Source: Pengzhenrongella sp031582905 (GTDB lineage Bacteria > Actinomycetota > Actinomycetes > Actinomycetales > Cellulomonadaceae). From it: a stretch of 64,000 nucleotides of DNA. Where the stretch lies: the NCBI RefSeq assembly GCF_031582905.1, contig NZ_CP133990.1, forward strand, positions 1,488,001 through 1,552,000. The letters run 5' to 3'. The position numbers were made by a program, and so were the translations under genes. Every line of letters starts with the position of its first letter. Position 1 is the stretch's first letter. Positions 26,568-36,373 of this stretch are shown here, one piece after another. The notes beneath the pieces are model-generated. The model worked only from the letters and a program-made list of their open reading frames with translations, ran no database searches and was not told where the DNA came from.

Positions 26568-27324
26568 ATGGCCGCGGTCGGGTACGTGCGCCGGTCGGTC
26601 CCTCGCGCGCCGCCGCGCCGGCCGCCCGCCGCGGCACCGGCGGGCGCGGGTGCGGTCAGCCGCTCGACGTGGCTCTCCTGGCGGTGGCGAGCTCGTCGGC
26701 CTTCTGGATGCGTGTGTCGGGTCCAGGGAACAGCCGGGACTCCGGTCTGCTCGCATTCCGCCGGCGCGACCTGGCCCGGTGACGACCTCCGGTGCACCGC
26801 TGCGTCGCGTCCGCCGATCTTCTCCTCTGCCCTTCGGCCAGGTGTGCGCCGACGTCTGCCGGGTCTTCCCGTAGCGCCTGGTCCCAGCTCGGTGCGCTCG
26901 CCCCGGCGGCAGAACGCGAGGGGCTTGCGGTGCGCGCCCGTCGGTGACGAAGATCACAAGCGACCGGACGTCGGTGAGCAGCGTCGCTCCGGGCGCGGGC
27001 CCTTCGGCTGGCGACCCAACCTCTCGCTGTGGGAGTCGTGTCCGGGAGCACCGGGCGCAACCTCGGCGGCAGCGCCGTCGGGACGGACTCTGCGCATCGA
27101 CGCGGGACCAAGGGACCTGCTCTTCGCGCTCGAGGCAGGGCAGGCTGAAACGGATCGGGCACCGGTGCCGACGTCGGGTGCCGCTGTCGTCGTCGCCGGC
27201 TTCGACCCAGGAGTGGTCATGAACAGCAGCACCGTCCACTGGAGCACGTCGGCCCAGCCCGCCGGGGCGCCCTCGTCGATCCCCCGGCGGCGCGGGTCGC
27301 CTGGAGCGACGTCCACGGCGGCGC
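26568..27324. other. Gap with possible gene remnant and one DevR-like box
   Basis: About 750 bp without a firm gene. On the minus strand around 26656-26905 the frame reads SWDQALREDPADVGAHLAEG and ends IQKADELATARRATSSG with a stop, which could be the tail of a small or decayed gene. GGGACCAAGGGACC (27104-27117) resembles the recurrent box. An ATG at 27219 begins a short frame (MNSSTVHWSTSAQPAGA) that might be the true start of the next gene if a base is missing. Confidence 0.35.
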
Positions 27325-28797
27325 GTGCTGCGGCTGACCGGTGTCGGACTGATCGCGGCAGCGGCCGGCGTGGTGGCAGGCCTGGCGTGGCCGTCAGGCC
27401 CGGTGACGACCCCGTCAGCGCTCGCAACCATGGCCGCGGGAGGGCTGCTCGGTGTCCTTGCCGGGCGCGTGGTCCGTTCGGCATGGGTGGTCGTCCCGGT
27501 CGCCGTCGTCTACCTCGGCGCGGTCGAGATCGCACGGACTCCGAGCGTCTTGCCGTCCGTCCACGACGTTCGACTCGACTCGACCTACGGAGTGCTCGCG
27601 CTGGTGCTCGGCCGAGGCGTGCCTGCCCTGCTGCTCCTGCTGCCCATGGTGCTCGCTGCGCGCACCGCGACCGCGTCCATGCGAAGTGGAGGCCTGAGGT
27701 CGCGGCGCTCCCGCACCGCTCAGCTGACCACGGTCGGCGTCGGTGTGCTGACCGCGGCGCTCACCGTCGTTCTCGTCCTGCCCGCCTCCACGCCGCCCGT
27801 CCTCGGTGCCGACGGCGACGTCGTCCCGGGCAGCATCGCGACGCTCGACAGCGTCCAGCTCGGCGGTGACGACCACGCGGTGATGATCCGGGCGGCCGAT
27901 CCCGCCAACCCCGTCCTGCTGTACCTGTCCGGCGGCCCCGGGCAGTCCGACCTCGCGTTCGCCCGGGTGCTGTCCGAGCCGTGGATCGACGACGTCGTCT
28001 TCGCGACCCTGGACCAACGCGGCAACGGCAAGTCCTACGAAGCGCTCCTGCCGACGGACGAGGCGACACTCGCGCGGGCCGTGGCGGACGTGGCCGAGCT
28101 GACCGAGTACCTCAGGACCCGATTCGACGAGCAGAAGGTCATCCTCATGGGGGAGTCCTGGGGGACGTTGCTCGGTGTGCTGGCAGTCCAGCAGCGCCCG
28201 GATCTGTTCCACGCCTGGATCGGCAGCGGCCAGATGGTCGACGTCCTCGAGACCGACCGCCGGATCTACCGAGACCTGCAGGCGTACGCAGAGCGGACCG
28301 GCGACGCGGCTGTCGCACAGCTGACGCGCGAGATCGGGGAGCCACCGTACGCCGACCTCCCGTGGGCGAACGCCCGGGTCCTGGCCGCTTACGACCACCT
28401 GTACGACCCGTACCGGCCGTCCGACGGCTACCTCGATCGCGGGACCGCCGCCCGGGTCGGACCGTGGGGTGTGCTGGGGGTCGAGTACACCCTCATGGAG
28501 AAGCTCGCCGTGCTGCGCGGCGTGCTGGACACCTTCACGGTGATGTACCCGCAGATCCAGGGCATTGACCTGCGCCGCGACGCGAGCCGCCTCGACGTCC
28601 CCGTGTTCGTGCTCGACGGCGCCGCCGAGCTCGACGGCCGTCGGGAGCTGGCGTTGGAGTGGTACGCAGGCCTGCAGGCACCGAGCAAGCGACTCATCAC
28701 GTTCGACGGCGCGGCCCACGCCGTGGCCTTCGAGCAGGCGGACGCGGTCGACCGCCTCCTGACCGAGGAGGTCATTCCGCTGGTCATCGGTCGATAG
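27325..28797 (+). CDS. Membrane-anchored alpha/beta hydrolase (prolyl-aminopeptidase-like)
   Basis: This 490-residue protein has an N-terminal membrane domain of about five helices (LRLTGVGLIAAAAGVVAGLA, LATMAAGGLLGVLAGRVVR, WVVVPVAVVYLGAVEIA, VPALLLLLPMVLAAR, TTVGVGVLTAALTVVLVLPA). An extracytoplasmic alpha/beta hydrolase domain follows. It has VLLYLSGGPGQSDLAF (the HGGPG-like oxyanion motif), LDQRGNGKS, the nucleophile GESWGTLLGV and the late His in FDGAAHAVAFEQA, as in proline iminopeptidases. The GTG start at 27325 lacks a good ribosome site; an upstream start is possible. Substrate unknown. Confidence 0.8.
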   Translation: MLRLTGVGLIAAAAGVVAGLAWPSGPVTTPSALATMAAGGLLGVLAGRVVRSAWVVVPVAVVYLGAVEIARTPSVLPSVHDVRLDSTYGVLALVLGRGVPALLLLLPMVLAARTATASMRSGGLRSRRSRTAQLTTVGVGVLTAALTVVLVLPASTPPVLGADGDVVPGSIATLDSVQLGGDDHAVMIRAADPANPVLLYLSGGPGQSDLAFARVLSEPWIDDVVFATLDQRGNGKSYEALLPTDEATLARAVADVAELTEYLRTRFDEQKVILMGESWGTLLGVLAVQQRPDLFHAWIGSGQMVDVLETDRRIYRDLQAYAERTGDAAVAQLTREIGEPPYADLPWANARVLAAYDHLYDPYRPSDGYLDRGTAARVGPWGVLGVEYTLMEKLAVLRGVLDTFTVMYPQIQGIDLRRDASRLDVPVFVLDGAAELDGRRELALEWYAGLQAPSKRLITFDGAAHAVAFEQADAVDRLLTEEVIPLVIGR

Positions 28798-28810
28798 GTG
28801 CGAGGAGAGG

Positions 28811-28877
28811 TGCCCCGAGTGGGATTCGAACCCGCCTGAACGGACATTTCCGGCGTGGACGGGCGGCTGTTCGGGGC
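28811..28877 (-). other. tRNA-like fragment, possible attachment-site relic
   Basis: On the minus strand the last 27 bases read as a tRNA 3' end: GGGTTCGAATCCC as T loop, then TCGGGGC as acceptor strand. A matching GCCCCGA lies 67 bases upstream, where a 5' acceptor would be. The middle has no D arm or anticodon stem that I can fold, so this is not a working tRNA. It sits at the left edge of the mobile-looking stretch. Confidence 0.4.
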
Positions 28878-28956
28878 TGTGACCTGCGAATTCATCGCGT
28901 CCGCCCGGGACCACTCGGTTCGTGTGGGGTTCCGGTGTCCCCGCGGGGGACAGTCG

Positions 28957-31900
28957 TTACTCGCGACTGGTCCTCGCGGCCGGCCTGCCCGGCTTCCGGC
29001 GGCTGTGCCCGGTCAATACGCTACGGCGGTTGGTCGGGCCGGTGAGCTCTCCGCGGCGCACGCGGTCCAGGAAGTCACTGCAGCTCCATAGAACGGTCCA
29101 GGAAGTCACTGCGGCTCCATAGAACGATCCTGTCAGCCCGCGATGCCGCTCGGCGCGCGCACTCCTGAACGAAACACGGACCGCAGCCACCAACCCCCGC
29201 ACCGCACGACGAATCGTCGTCCGCTCCGCCGGTGCCGACCGGGTGGTTGCCCGACGGGACGGCGACCCCGGACGTGCACAGGCTCGAGAAGCCCTACCTC
29301 TCGCTGGAGTACGGACCATCGACACCCGACTGTCTCTTGCGTGAATGTCGTACCGACAGGACCTCTTGATGCAGGCGGCGACGACGTCGACATCGACTTT
29401 GTTCCTCTCCAGGAACTCGCGTACGCCCTGATCCCGCAGGAGGCACAGCAGCAGCGAGCAGGTGTCGACGCCGGTCGTGCCGGGGTGTACGGGGTCGATG
29501 ACCAGGGGCGGGGCGTCGTCTCCACGCGCCCATACCGTGATGGTGCGCAGCTCCTCGCGTGTGAATGGTGTACCGCGAAGATCCCCGCCGACCGCGCGGA
29601 TGAGCACGCGGTAGACGCCGGCCACCGAGGTCACCACCGAGACGGTGTACGCCGCGCCGGCCGACGCGGGCGCCAGAGGCACGATGGTGACGACCCCCGT
29701 CGGGTCTGTCACCTGCGCCTCGAGGCGAGCGGAACCGGACAGCGGCACGCCGCTGTCTGTGAGGACGGCGCGGATCTGAGCGGTCGTGCCCGGCAGGCGG
29801 CTCGTTTGTGTGATCGCGACGCTCATGTGCAGGGCGCTCCGTGCTTGGACGCTGAGCGTGAAGGGCACGCCGTGGGTCTTGAGTGCGCTCACGGCTCGTT
29901 CGAACAGCTGACCTCCACGGTTGTCAGCGATCCCGGCGAGCCGTTCGCGCAGGTTGGCGAGCCACTTCTCGACCCCGCCGTCGTCGACGGTGAGCACCGC
30001 GTGCCAGCGTCCCGCGCCCACGCCCGGTGGCAGAGCGGCAGAAGGGACCACCCGCAGGACGCGGTAGCTGTCATGGACGACCTCCTCCGCCCCTGCCCCG
30101 GGGGTGATGGACGTGCCGTCGGGGCCGATGAGCTCGACTCGCAGGGCGCCGACGGCGTCGCTGAGCACCAGGACGTCGGCGCGGATGTCCGCCGCGGTCA
30201 GGTCGAACGGCACGACCGCCTTGCCGCCGACGGGAACGAAGCCGTCCGGGTCGACGACGATCGCTGCGTTGGTCGCGCCGGCCAGCACCTGGGCGAAGTA
30301 CTTCTGCAGGAGGAGCTGGTCGTCCACGCCGGGGTTCCCGGTCAGGAGCAGGTACCCCCCGGTGCCATTGGCGATGTCGGACAGGGCACCCGGGTTCAGC
30401 TGGTCCGGCGTGCCGAGCCCGATGGCGAAGACGCGCGAACCGACGGACGAGGATGCGGCCGCGATGGTCTTGTCGGCGGTCTCGTGCCCGTCGGTGAAGA
30501 CGATCGTCGCGGTGCCTTCGTACAGACCAGTCGTCGGGGTGAGCTGGGCGGCGGCGGCCTCGAGTCCGTCGCCGATGGCGGTCAGGCCGAGCGGGTTGGT
30601 TACGGTTCCGGAGATCGCTCCGAGCGCGGCGCCGCGCCCGAGCCCCCCGATCATCGGGCCGGCGTCCACGACCGGGGTGACGGGCGCGGCGTCAGTGTCG
30701 AAACGGACGACGCCCACACCATCGGTGGTGTCGAGTAGGTGGACGAAGAGTGGGGCGGAGCTGAGGAGCACGGCCATCCGGTCCTTGCCCGGAACACCGG
30801 ACGGGGCGCTCATCGAACCGGACGTGTCGAGGACCAGGGAGGTTCCGACGGTGGGGTTGGGCACGACCGTCGCGGCGATCGGCACCGTGAACACGTCCCC
30901 GGTCTCGTTGACCGTGACAGTGAGCGTCCCGTTCGCGGAGGTCCCGGCAGCGCCGGGGAGAGCAGGACCCACACCAGGAGGTCGCGCTGGGCGAAGCCGT
31001 CGGGGTGCGGTGAGGTCACCGACGTCGAGAGGACGGTGAAGGGTGCGGTGACGGACGCGGTCGCGGTCACCTCGTGGCATCCGCGAACCCGCAGTCGAAT
31101 GGCGCGTGCGGTCGGGAGGTTCTCCACGACGTCGAGGAACGAGATCGGGTCGCCGGGCAGCGGCGCCACCTGCTCCACCGTCAGCGGCAGCGTGTCGTAG
31201 CACGGTGGTCGCACGACCGACGGGTGCCGACAGTTCTTGTGCTCGATGAGCGGCGACGTGCCGACCCACGGCTCGATGGGAGCGCCGAACTCGACGGTGC
31301 CGTCCCACGGCTGGAGGGTCGCGAGAATGCTCTCGGGGCCGGTCGTGTTCGACTGATCGCCGTAGACCTGACCGGGGTCCAGGCGCCAATCCTGTCCCGG
31401 TTGGGTCTGCCACATGGCGAAGAGCCGGTCGACGTTGCTGTGCAGCAAGAAGACGAACGGGTCTTCGAAGGCGCTGTGCGCGTCGCGAATCGTGCTACCG
31501 GGCCCGAAGTAGCCGTGGGCGGAACCGTGCCAGCTCTCGAGCGCCTGCCGGAACTGCTGCCACTGCTGCGCCTGCGGGAAACCGTCCGAGCTGGTCAAGA
31601 TCGAGGCGTCCGACGCGATGCCTGGCGCGCCTGCCCCGAGCGCCCGCGTGATGTCCTGCGGCGGGTCCGACGGGTCGCTGGTCTGGTCCCGGCTGCCCGC
31701 CAGCACTCCGCCGTTGTGCAGCGCCGCCCACGGACCGTCGACCAGGCCGGAGGCCGTGCCCAGCAGCGCGGAGGTGAGGATGTTCACCGTGCCGCCCCGA
31801 CCGTCCGACGCCTGTCGCGGGTCCTCGGTCCAGTCCCAGTAGTGCGCCGCTACGTCAGGATTCGACTGCCGCAGGAGCGCCTCGTACCGGTTGACCAGCT

Positions 31901-31985
31901 CACGGTGCGGGTGAGTCCCCTGGAGTGGTGTAGTTCGGGCTCCTGGCGTCGGTGACCGTGTCGGTCCCGGACGTTGAGGGGCCAC
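28957..31985 (-). pseudogene. Tyrosinase-like copper protein fused to a VWA domain, 5' part missing or damaged
   Basis: The minus-strand protein begins in mid-tyrosinase (HRELVNRYEALL, HYWDWTEDP) and has the CuB part with His residues in SWHGSAHGYFGPG and the final DPFVFLLHSNVDRLFAMW. The CuA half with its FLPWHR-type motif is not found. A von Willebrand A domain follows (SLVLDTSGSMSAPSG with MIDAS DxSxS, TATIVFTDGHETADKTIAA), then two beta-sandwich-like segments and CSLLLCLLRDQGVREFL. One base at 30955-30958 joins the tyrosinase and VWA frames. The coding signal fades near 29330 though the frame stays open to 28957. Upstream lies IS110, so insertion or rearrangement probably removed the start. 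Confidence 0.7.
29063..29124. repeat. Tandem direct repeat, 2 x 31 bp
   Basis: The unit starting CGGTCCAGGAAGTCACTGC occurs at 29063-29093 and 29094-29124, with one mismatch. It falls within the open 3' part of the tyrosinase-VWA frame and may be outside the real gene. Confidence 0.85.
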
Positions 31986-32240
31986 CGCGTGAGGCTCCGT
32001 GAGAAGCGACAGTGAGTATGGACCCAGCGCTCCCGGCGGGGTCTGACTCGGGTTAGCGACTGGCGCCCTCGTTGGACGGGGACTGCCTGGGCTTGGATAT
32101 GTCGACCCCGCTGGTGGCGCGCCACCGGACCGAGAGCGTGACCTTATAGGAGCTTGTCTTTCGCCTCTTCACTGTCCTGTCCGCTCCCGATCTCGGTGGC
32201 TGTTGCTTGTCATCGATGTGTCGAAGAACGGGAGTGCAGC
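31986..32240. other. IS110 left flank, possible bridge-RNA region and gene fragment
   Basis: This region lies between the broken tyrosinase gene and the IS110 transposase. GGTGGCGCGCCACC (32113-32126) is a perfect palindrome. On the minus strand 32053-32150 reads VTLSVRWRATSGVDISKPRQ then a stop at 32053, which could be the cut-off tail of another gene. In IS110-group elements the noncoding end before the transposase encodes the bridge RNA; the exact left end is not visible because this group lacks inverted repeats. Confidence 0.4.
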
Positions 32241-33360
32241 GTGACCGAAGTGGTTCAGAGCGCCAGCGTGTACGTCGGGGTGGACACGCACGCCGACATC
32301 CACCACCTTGCCGTCGTCGATCCGCTCGGGCGCAGCCTGGCCGACCGCACGTTCCCCACGACGACGGCCGGGTATGAGCAGATGGTCCGCTGGTGTGCTC
32401 AGTTCGGCGACGTCGTCGCCGTCGGTGTCGAGGGAACGTCGTCCTACGGGGCCGCGCTGACGCGTCGTCTTCGCGACGCCGGGATGAGCGTCGTCGAGGT
32501 CGATCGTCCGGACCGCAAGAGTCGCCGACTGCACGGCAAGACCGACGCCTTGGACGCGTACTCCGCCGCCCGAGCGGTCGCGGCTGGACGCGCCACCGCG
32601 GTGCCCAAGGGCAAGGACGGGCTGGTGGAGTCGATCCGGTGTCTGCATGTCGCGCGCCGCTCCGCCGTGAAGGCACGCACGCAGGCCATCAACCAGATCC
32701 GCGGCATGCTCACCACCGGACCGGTGGAACTGCGCGAGCAACTGCGTGGCCTGGGTACCAAGGCACTGATCAAGACCGTGGCACGGCTGCGGCCGGCGGC
32801 CGATGCCAGCGACCCGGCGGTCGCGGTGAAGATCGCAATCAGGGGCCTGGCTCGTCGCTGTCAGGAGCTCAACGAGGAGATCGAGGTGCTCGACGGGCAC
32901 CTGACCCGGCTGACCGCGCGGGCCGCTCCGGCCCTGCTCGAGCGACCCGGGGTCGGCGTTGACACCGTCGCGCAGCTGCTCATCACCGCTGGCGACAACC
33001 CCGAGCGAGTGCGCTCTGAAGCGGCGTTCGCGCGGTTGACCGGCGTCGCGCCGATCCCGGCGTCCTCCGGCCGCACCGACCGGCACAGGCTCAGCCGCGG
33101 CGGGGACCGCCAAGCCAACAGAGCGCTGCACACGATCGTCCTGGTCCGAATGTATCGCGACGAGAAAACCCAAGAATACGTCCAGCGGCGAACCCAGCAA
33201 GGCTTGGGGAAGAAAGACATCATCCGGTGCCTCAAGCGGGCCGTGGCCCGCGAGATCTACCACCACCTGCGGGCGGCGACGCCGGAAAGAGAACGCTCAC
33301 GGCCGCTCTGAGGTCGCAGATCGGGTGCTCCGACGCCCTTGACGCGTCATAGGAGCATCC
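32150..33360 (+). mobile_element. IS110-family insertion sequence (ends approximate)
   Basis: It holds one transposase gene. The string ATAGGAGC occurs just left (about 32153-32160) and right (about 33350-33357) of the gene and could be related to the target core, but no terminal inverted repeats are seen, as expected for the family. The right noncoding end contains an imperfect hairpin GGGTGCTCC...GGAGCATCC (33323-33360). Confidence 0.6.
32241..33311 (+). CDS. IS110-family transposase (DEDD nuclease plus serine domain)
   Basis: This 356-residue transposase has an N-terminal RuvC-like DEDD domain (VYVGVDTHADIHHLAVVDPL, VGVEGTSSYGAALTRRLRDA, VDRPDRKSRRLHGKTDALDA) and a C-terminal Tnp2 domain with the presumed catalytic Ser region (RLTGVAPIPASSGRTDRHRL, SRGGDRQANRALHTIVLVRM). 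It is full length with GTG 32241 as start and GGGAGTGCAG in front. It should act with a bridge RNA to excise and insert the element, and it looks intact. Confidence 0.95.
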   Translation: MTEVVQSASVYVGVDTHADIHHLAVVDPLGRSLADRTFPTTTAGYEQMVRWCAQFGDVVAVGVEGTSSYGAALTRRLRDAGMSVVEVDRPDRKSRRLHGKTDALDAYSAARAVAAGRATAVPKGKDGLVESIRCLHVARRSAVKARTQAINQIRGMLTTGPVELREQLRGLGTKALIKTVARLRPAADASDPAVAVKIAIRGLARRCQELNEEIEVLDGHLTRLTARAAPALLERPGVGVDTVAQLLITAGDNPERVRSEAAFARLTGVAPIPASSGRTDRHRLSRGGDRQANRALHTIVLVRMYRDEKTQEYVQRRTQQGLGKKDIIRCLKRAVAREIYHHLRAATPERERSRPL

Positions 33361-33364
33361 AAGC

Positions 33365-34730
33365 AAGCCGTTCCACCGGAAGACCCCGACGTGTCCGACT
33401 GTAGATCCGGACCGAGTGCACTGTGGTGTGCCCGTGCCGACGCCCTGTTCAACGTTCCCGGGCTGCACGTGCTCGAGGTCGACCACGACGACGGCCGTGT
33501 CGTGGTGACCGTCGAGTCCGACCAGACCCTGACCGGGTGCCCCTCCTGCGGGGTCGTCGCGGTCGCCCACGGCCGGCGGCTCCATCGCGTCCATGACGCA
33601 CCGGTCTTCGCGACCTCGGTGCTGCTGGTGTGGCGCAAGCGGATCTGGCGGTGCCCGGACGACGGCTGCCCGGTGAGGACCTTCTCCGAACGCCACGACC
33701 TGATCGCGCCGCGGGCCAAGCTCACGACCCGGGCGATCACCTGGGCTACCGACGCCCTGACCCACGACGACACCACCGTGTCCGCCCTCGCCCGGCACCT
33801 GGGAGTGGACTGGCACACCTGCTGGGACGCGATCGAAGCCGAGGCCGCCCGCCGGGTAGCCGACCCGAGCCGGCTGGCCGGTGTGGTGACCCTTGGGGTC
33901 GACGAGCACATCTGGAAGCCGTCCCACCACGGCGCCGCCCGAGCGGTCACCGCGATGGTCGACCTCACCCGTGACCAGCACGGACACGTCCACGCCCGGT
34001 TGCTCGACGTGGTCCCGGGCCGTTCAGGAACGGCGTACGCGACCTGGCTGAAGGCGGCACCAGACGGGTTCACCGCGACGGTCGAGCACGCCGCGCTGGA
34101 CCCGTTCCGCGGGTACGCCAACGCGATCCGCGACGAGTTGCCCGACGCGGTCGCGGTCCTGGACGCCTTCCACGTGGTCAAGCTCGGCACCCAGGTCGTC
34201 GACGAGGTCCGCCGCCGCACCCAGCAAGCCACCCTCGGCCACCGCGGCCACAAGGACGACCCGCTCTACCGGATCCGCGGGCTGCTGCGCCACGGCATCG
34301 AGCACCTCACCCCTCGGCAGGCCGCGCGCTTGGACGCCGGCCTCGAGGCGGGCGACCCGGACTGGGCGGTCACCGTTGCGTGGGGCTGCTACCAGCAGCT
34401 GCGCGCCGCGTACCACGCACCCACCGCGGCGGTCGGGCGCCGGCGCGCCGAGCGGGTGATCGACACTTTCCACACCTGCCCGATCCCTGAGGTCGCCCGC
34501 CTAGGACGGACCCTGAGGGCGTGGCGGGCGCAGGTGCTGGCGTACTTCGACACCGACGGAGTCAGCAACGGCGGCACTGAAGCGATCAACCTCCTCATCG
34601 AGAAGACCCGCCGCCTGGCACACGGCTTCCGCACCTTCAGTCACTACCGCCTACGCATCCTCCTCGCAGCATCCGGCACCCGCCGACGAAGGCCCCACCA
34701 CGCCTAAATCCGAAGAGCCGGTTAACCGGG
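33365..34730 (+). mobile_element. ISL3-family insertion sequence (ends approximate)
   Basis: It holds an intact ISL3 transposase directly after the IS110 element. The right end may include CCTAAATCCGAAGAGCC after the stop, but I found no matching inverted repeat on the left, so the element may have lost its left end or been joined to the IS110 copy. Confidence 0.55.
33391..34707 (+). CDS. ISL3-family transposase
   Basis: This 438-residue transposase has an N-terminal zinc ribbon (GCPSCGVVAVAHGRRLHRVHD, then WRCPDDGCPVRTFSERHDL), a helix-turn-helix (TVSALARHLGVDWHTCWDAI) and a DDE catalytic domain starting TLGVDEHIWKPSHHGAARAV, with DLPDAVAVLDAFHVVKLG-like residues around 255 and the terminal NGGTEAINLLIEKTRRLAHG with catalytic Glu. 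It looks intact; the GTG start is at 33391. Stop TAA. Confidence 0.94.
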   Translation: MSDCRSGPSALWCARADALFNVPGLHVLEVDHDDGRVVVTVESDQTLTGCPSCGVVAVAHGRRLHRVHDAPVFATSVLLVWRKRIWRCPDDGCPVRTFSERHDLIAPRAKLTTRAITWATDALTHDDTTVSALARHLGVDWHTCWDAIEAEAARRVADPSRLAGVVTLGVDEHIWKPSHHGAARAVTAMVDLTRDQHGHVHARLLDVVPGRSGTAYATWLKAAPDGFTATVEHAALDPFRGYANAIRDELPDAVAVLDAFHVVKLGTQVVDEVRRRTQQATLGHRGHKDDPLYRIRGLLRHGIEHLTPRQAARLDAGLEAGDPDWAVTVAWGCYQQLRAAYHAPTAAVGRRRAERVIDTFHTCPIPEVARLGRTLRAWRAQVLAYFDTDGVSNGGTEAINLLIEKTRRLAHGFRTFSHYRLRILLAASGTRRRRPHHA

Positions 34731-34835
34731 GGCGTGGAGCGTAGAGGTCGAGTCGCGTTGACGTGGGCCAGGCTGCCCGCATGGGGGACCGCAGGAGGGA
34801 GCCCGACCGGTCGCCTGGTCAGCCTCAGCGGCTTG

Positions 34836-36189
34836 TCAGGTGACCAGCTTGCGAATCAGGGGGTCTTGCCGAGCGGTGTTCGCGGGATTCGGTCCACACG
34901 TTCCATGCGGAGTGGAGGTAGGTAGGCACCTGCTTCGTCCAGCGCGTGGCCGAGCCGTTGCTGCACGCGTGCCATGGGGGAGTCGCCGCCTCGTGTGATG
35001 AGGAGGACGCGCACCCCGTCGGCCTCTTGGATGATCTGCCACTGCACGACGTCGGCGTCGTCGAGGGCCGCGCTGAAGACGTTGGGATGAACGGTCACGG
35101 GCCCGTGGGAGCCCGGGAGTGTCAGGACGTCCTCCTCACGGCCTTCGACTCGTTCCAGGACGCCGAATGGACGACCGCAGGGGCAGGGGAGGTGCTCAGG
35201 GTGACGCGGTCGGACAGCTCGTAGCGGATGAGCGGGAGGGTCCTGGAGAAGAGAACTGTCACCAGGACCCTGGCTCCGGGGCTGCCGGCCGGAACCGGGT
35301 CACCGGCGTGGTCGACCGGTTCCACGATGACCAGGTCGTCGTACAGGTGCCGGGTGCCAAAGCTGCAGGTGGACGCTATGCCTGCGGTTTCAGTGGCTGC
35401 GTATACGTCGAAGGGACGGGTTCGCCACGCGTGGGCCATCTCGTGTGCGGCGCGGTCGGTGAGGATCTCGGATGCGGACATGACGGCACGCGGTGCGATC
35501 CTCAGACGCCCTTCTTGCTGGGCGGTGGCCAGTGGTCGGAGTATTGACGCGTACCCGACGAGTACGTCGGGGCGGAAGGTGTTGAGCGACGCGATCGTTT
35601 CGGTGAGGTCGCCTCGGGCGTCGAGCCGCAGGGTGGGGATCATGCGCGAGGTGATCGAGGCGCCCACGACAGCGCTCTGGTGGGTCGGGACTGTGGAGCT
35701 GACGACTGCGGTGCGCACATGGTGCCGAGGGCCGGCGTGTACACCGGCCCAGACGAGGGCCCGCGAGTAGGACGCGAGCACGGTGGCCCACTCGGAGCGG
35801 TTCCAGGCGAACACGCCTCGACGTCCCGTGGTGCCGGCGGTGGCGGCCGCCCACCAGCGTTCTCGGAACGGTTGCCCTGGGTCACCGTCGGTGTCGGTGA
35901 GGTGCCGCAGGTGACGCTCGAGGTCCGCCAGGCTCAGGCTTCGGGTGGTCAGGACGGTGTCGAAGTGCGACATGAGCTGCTCTTTGGTTACCGCCGGCAG
36001 CTCAGACAACGGCGCCGCACGGAGGGCAGCGTGCTCTCGCCGATAGAAGGGCGACCGTGCGGAGGCGAAGCGCCGTAGCTGCTCGAGCGCGGCTGCTTGC
36101 TGAGTGACCAGGTGGGCACGGGTCCAGTGGTCGTGTCGCGTCAGCTCGGCACGCTGGGCCAGAACTCGCGTCAGGAGCTGCATGTCCAT
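34836..36189 (-). CDS. PaaK/F390-synthetase-like adenylate-forming enzyme (frame-disrupted)
   Basis: About 450 residues. A helical N-terminus (FASARSPFYRREHAAL, typical of PaaK-type enzymes) is followed by AATAGTTGRRGVFAWNRSEW (Ser/Thr/Gly-rich AMP-binding loop), YASILRPLATAQQEGRLR, FDVYAATETAGIASTCSFG (Y-x-x-TE motif) and LIRYELSDRVTLS. One base at 35186-35189 restores PCPCGRPFGVLERVEGR. Another at 34859-34863 replaces a premature stop by GKTPLIRKLVT, which contains the catalytic-Lys-type tail. GGGGAGG precedes ATG 36189. It probably activates an acid with ATP; substrate unknown. Confidence 0.82.
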
Positions 36190-36373
36190 GGTGACCTCCC
36201 CGTACGCGAGGATGGCGGTGGCAGATGTATAACAGCCGTGGGGCGGGTCATCGTTCGGTGAAGCCGCGCGATCCGCTCCCCGGGCCTGTCACTAGCGGCA
36301 GGACCGCGTCGGAGCAGCCTCGGGCCTGCACCCAATGGACCTCAAGCCCATCGGGGGTCGCGGCTCGGCGGGG

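Noticed and set aside
28811..28877. Complete tRNA gene on the minus strand
   Set aside because: The acceptor and T-loop parts are convincing, but I could not fold a D arm or a 5-bp anticodon stem with a 7-base loop, and the length is 67 rather than about 73 bases.
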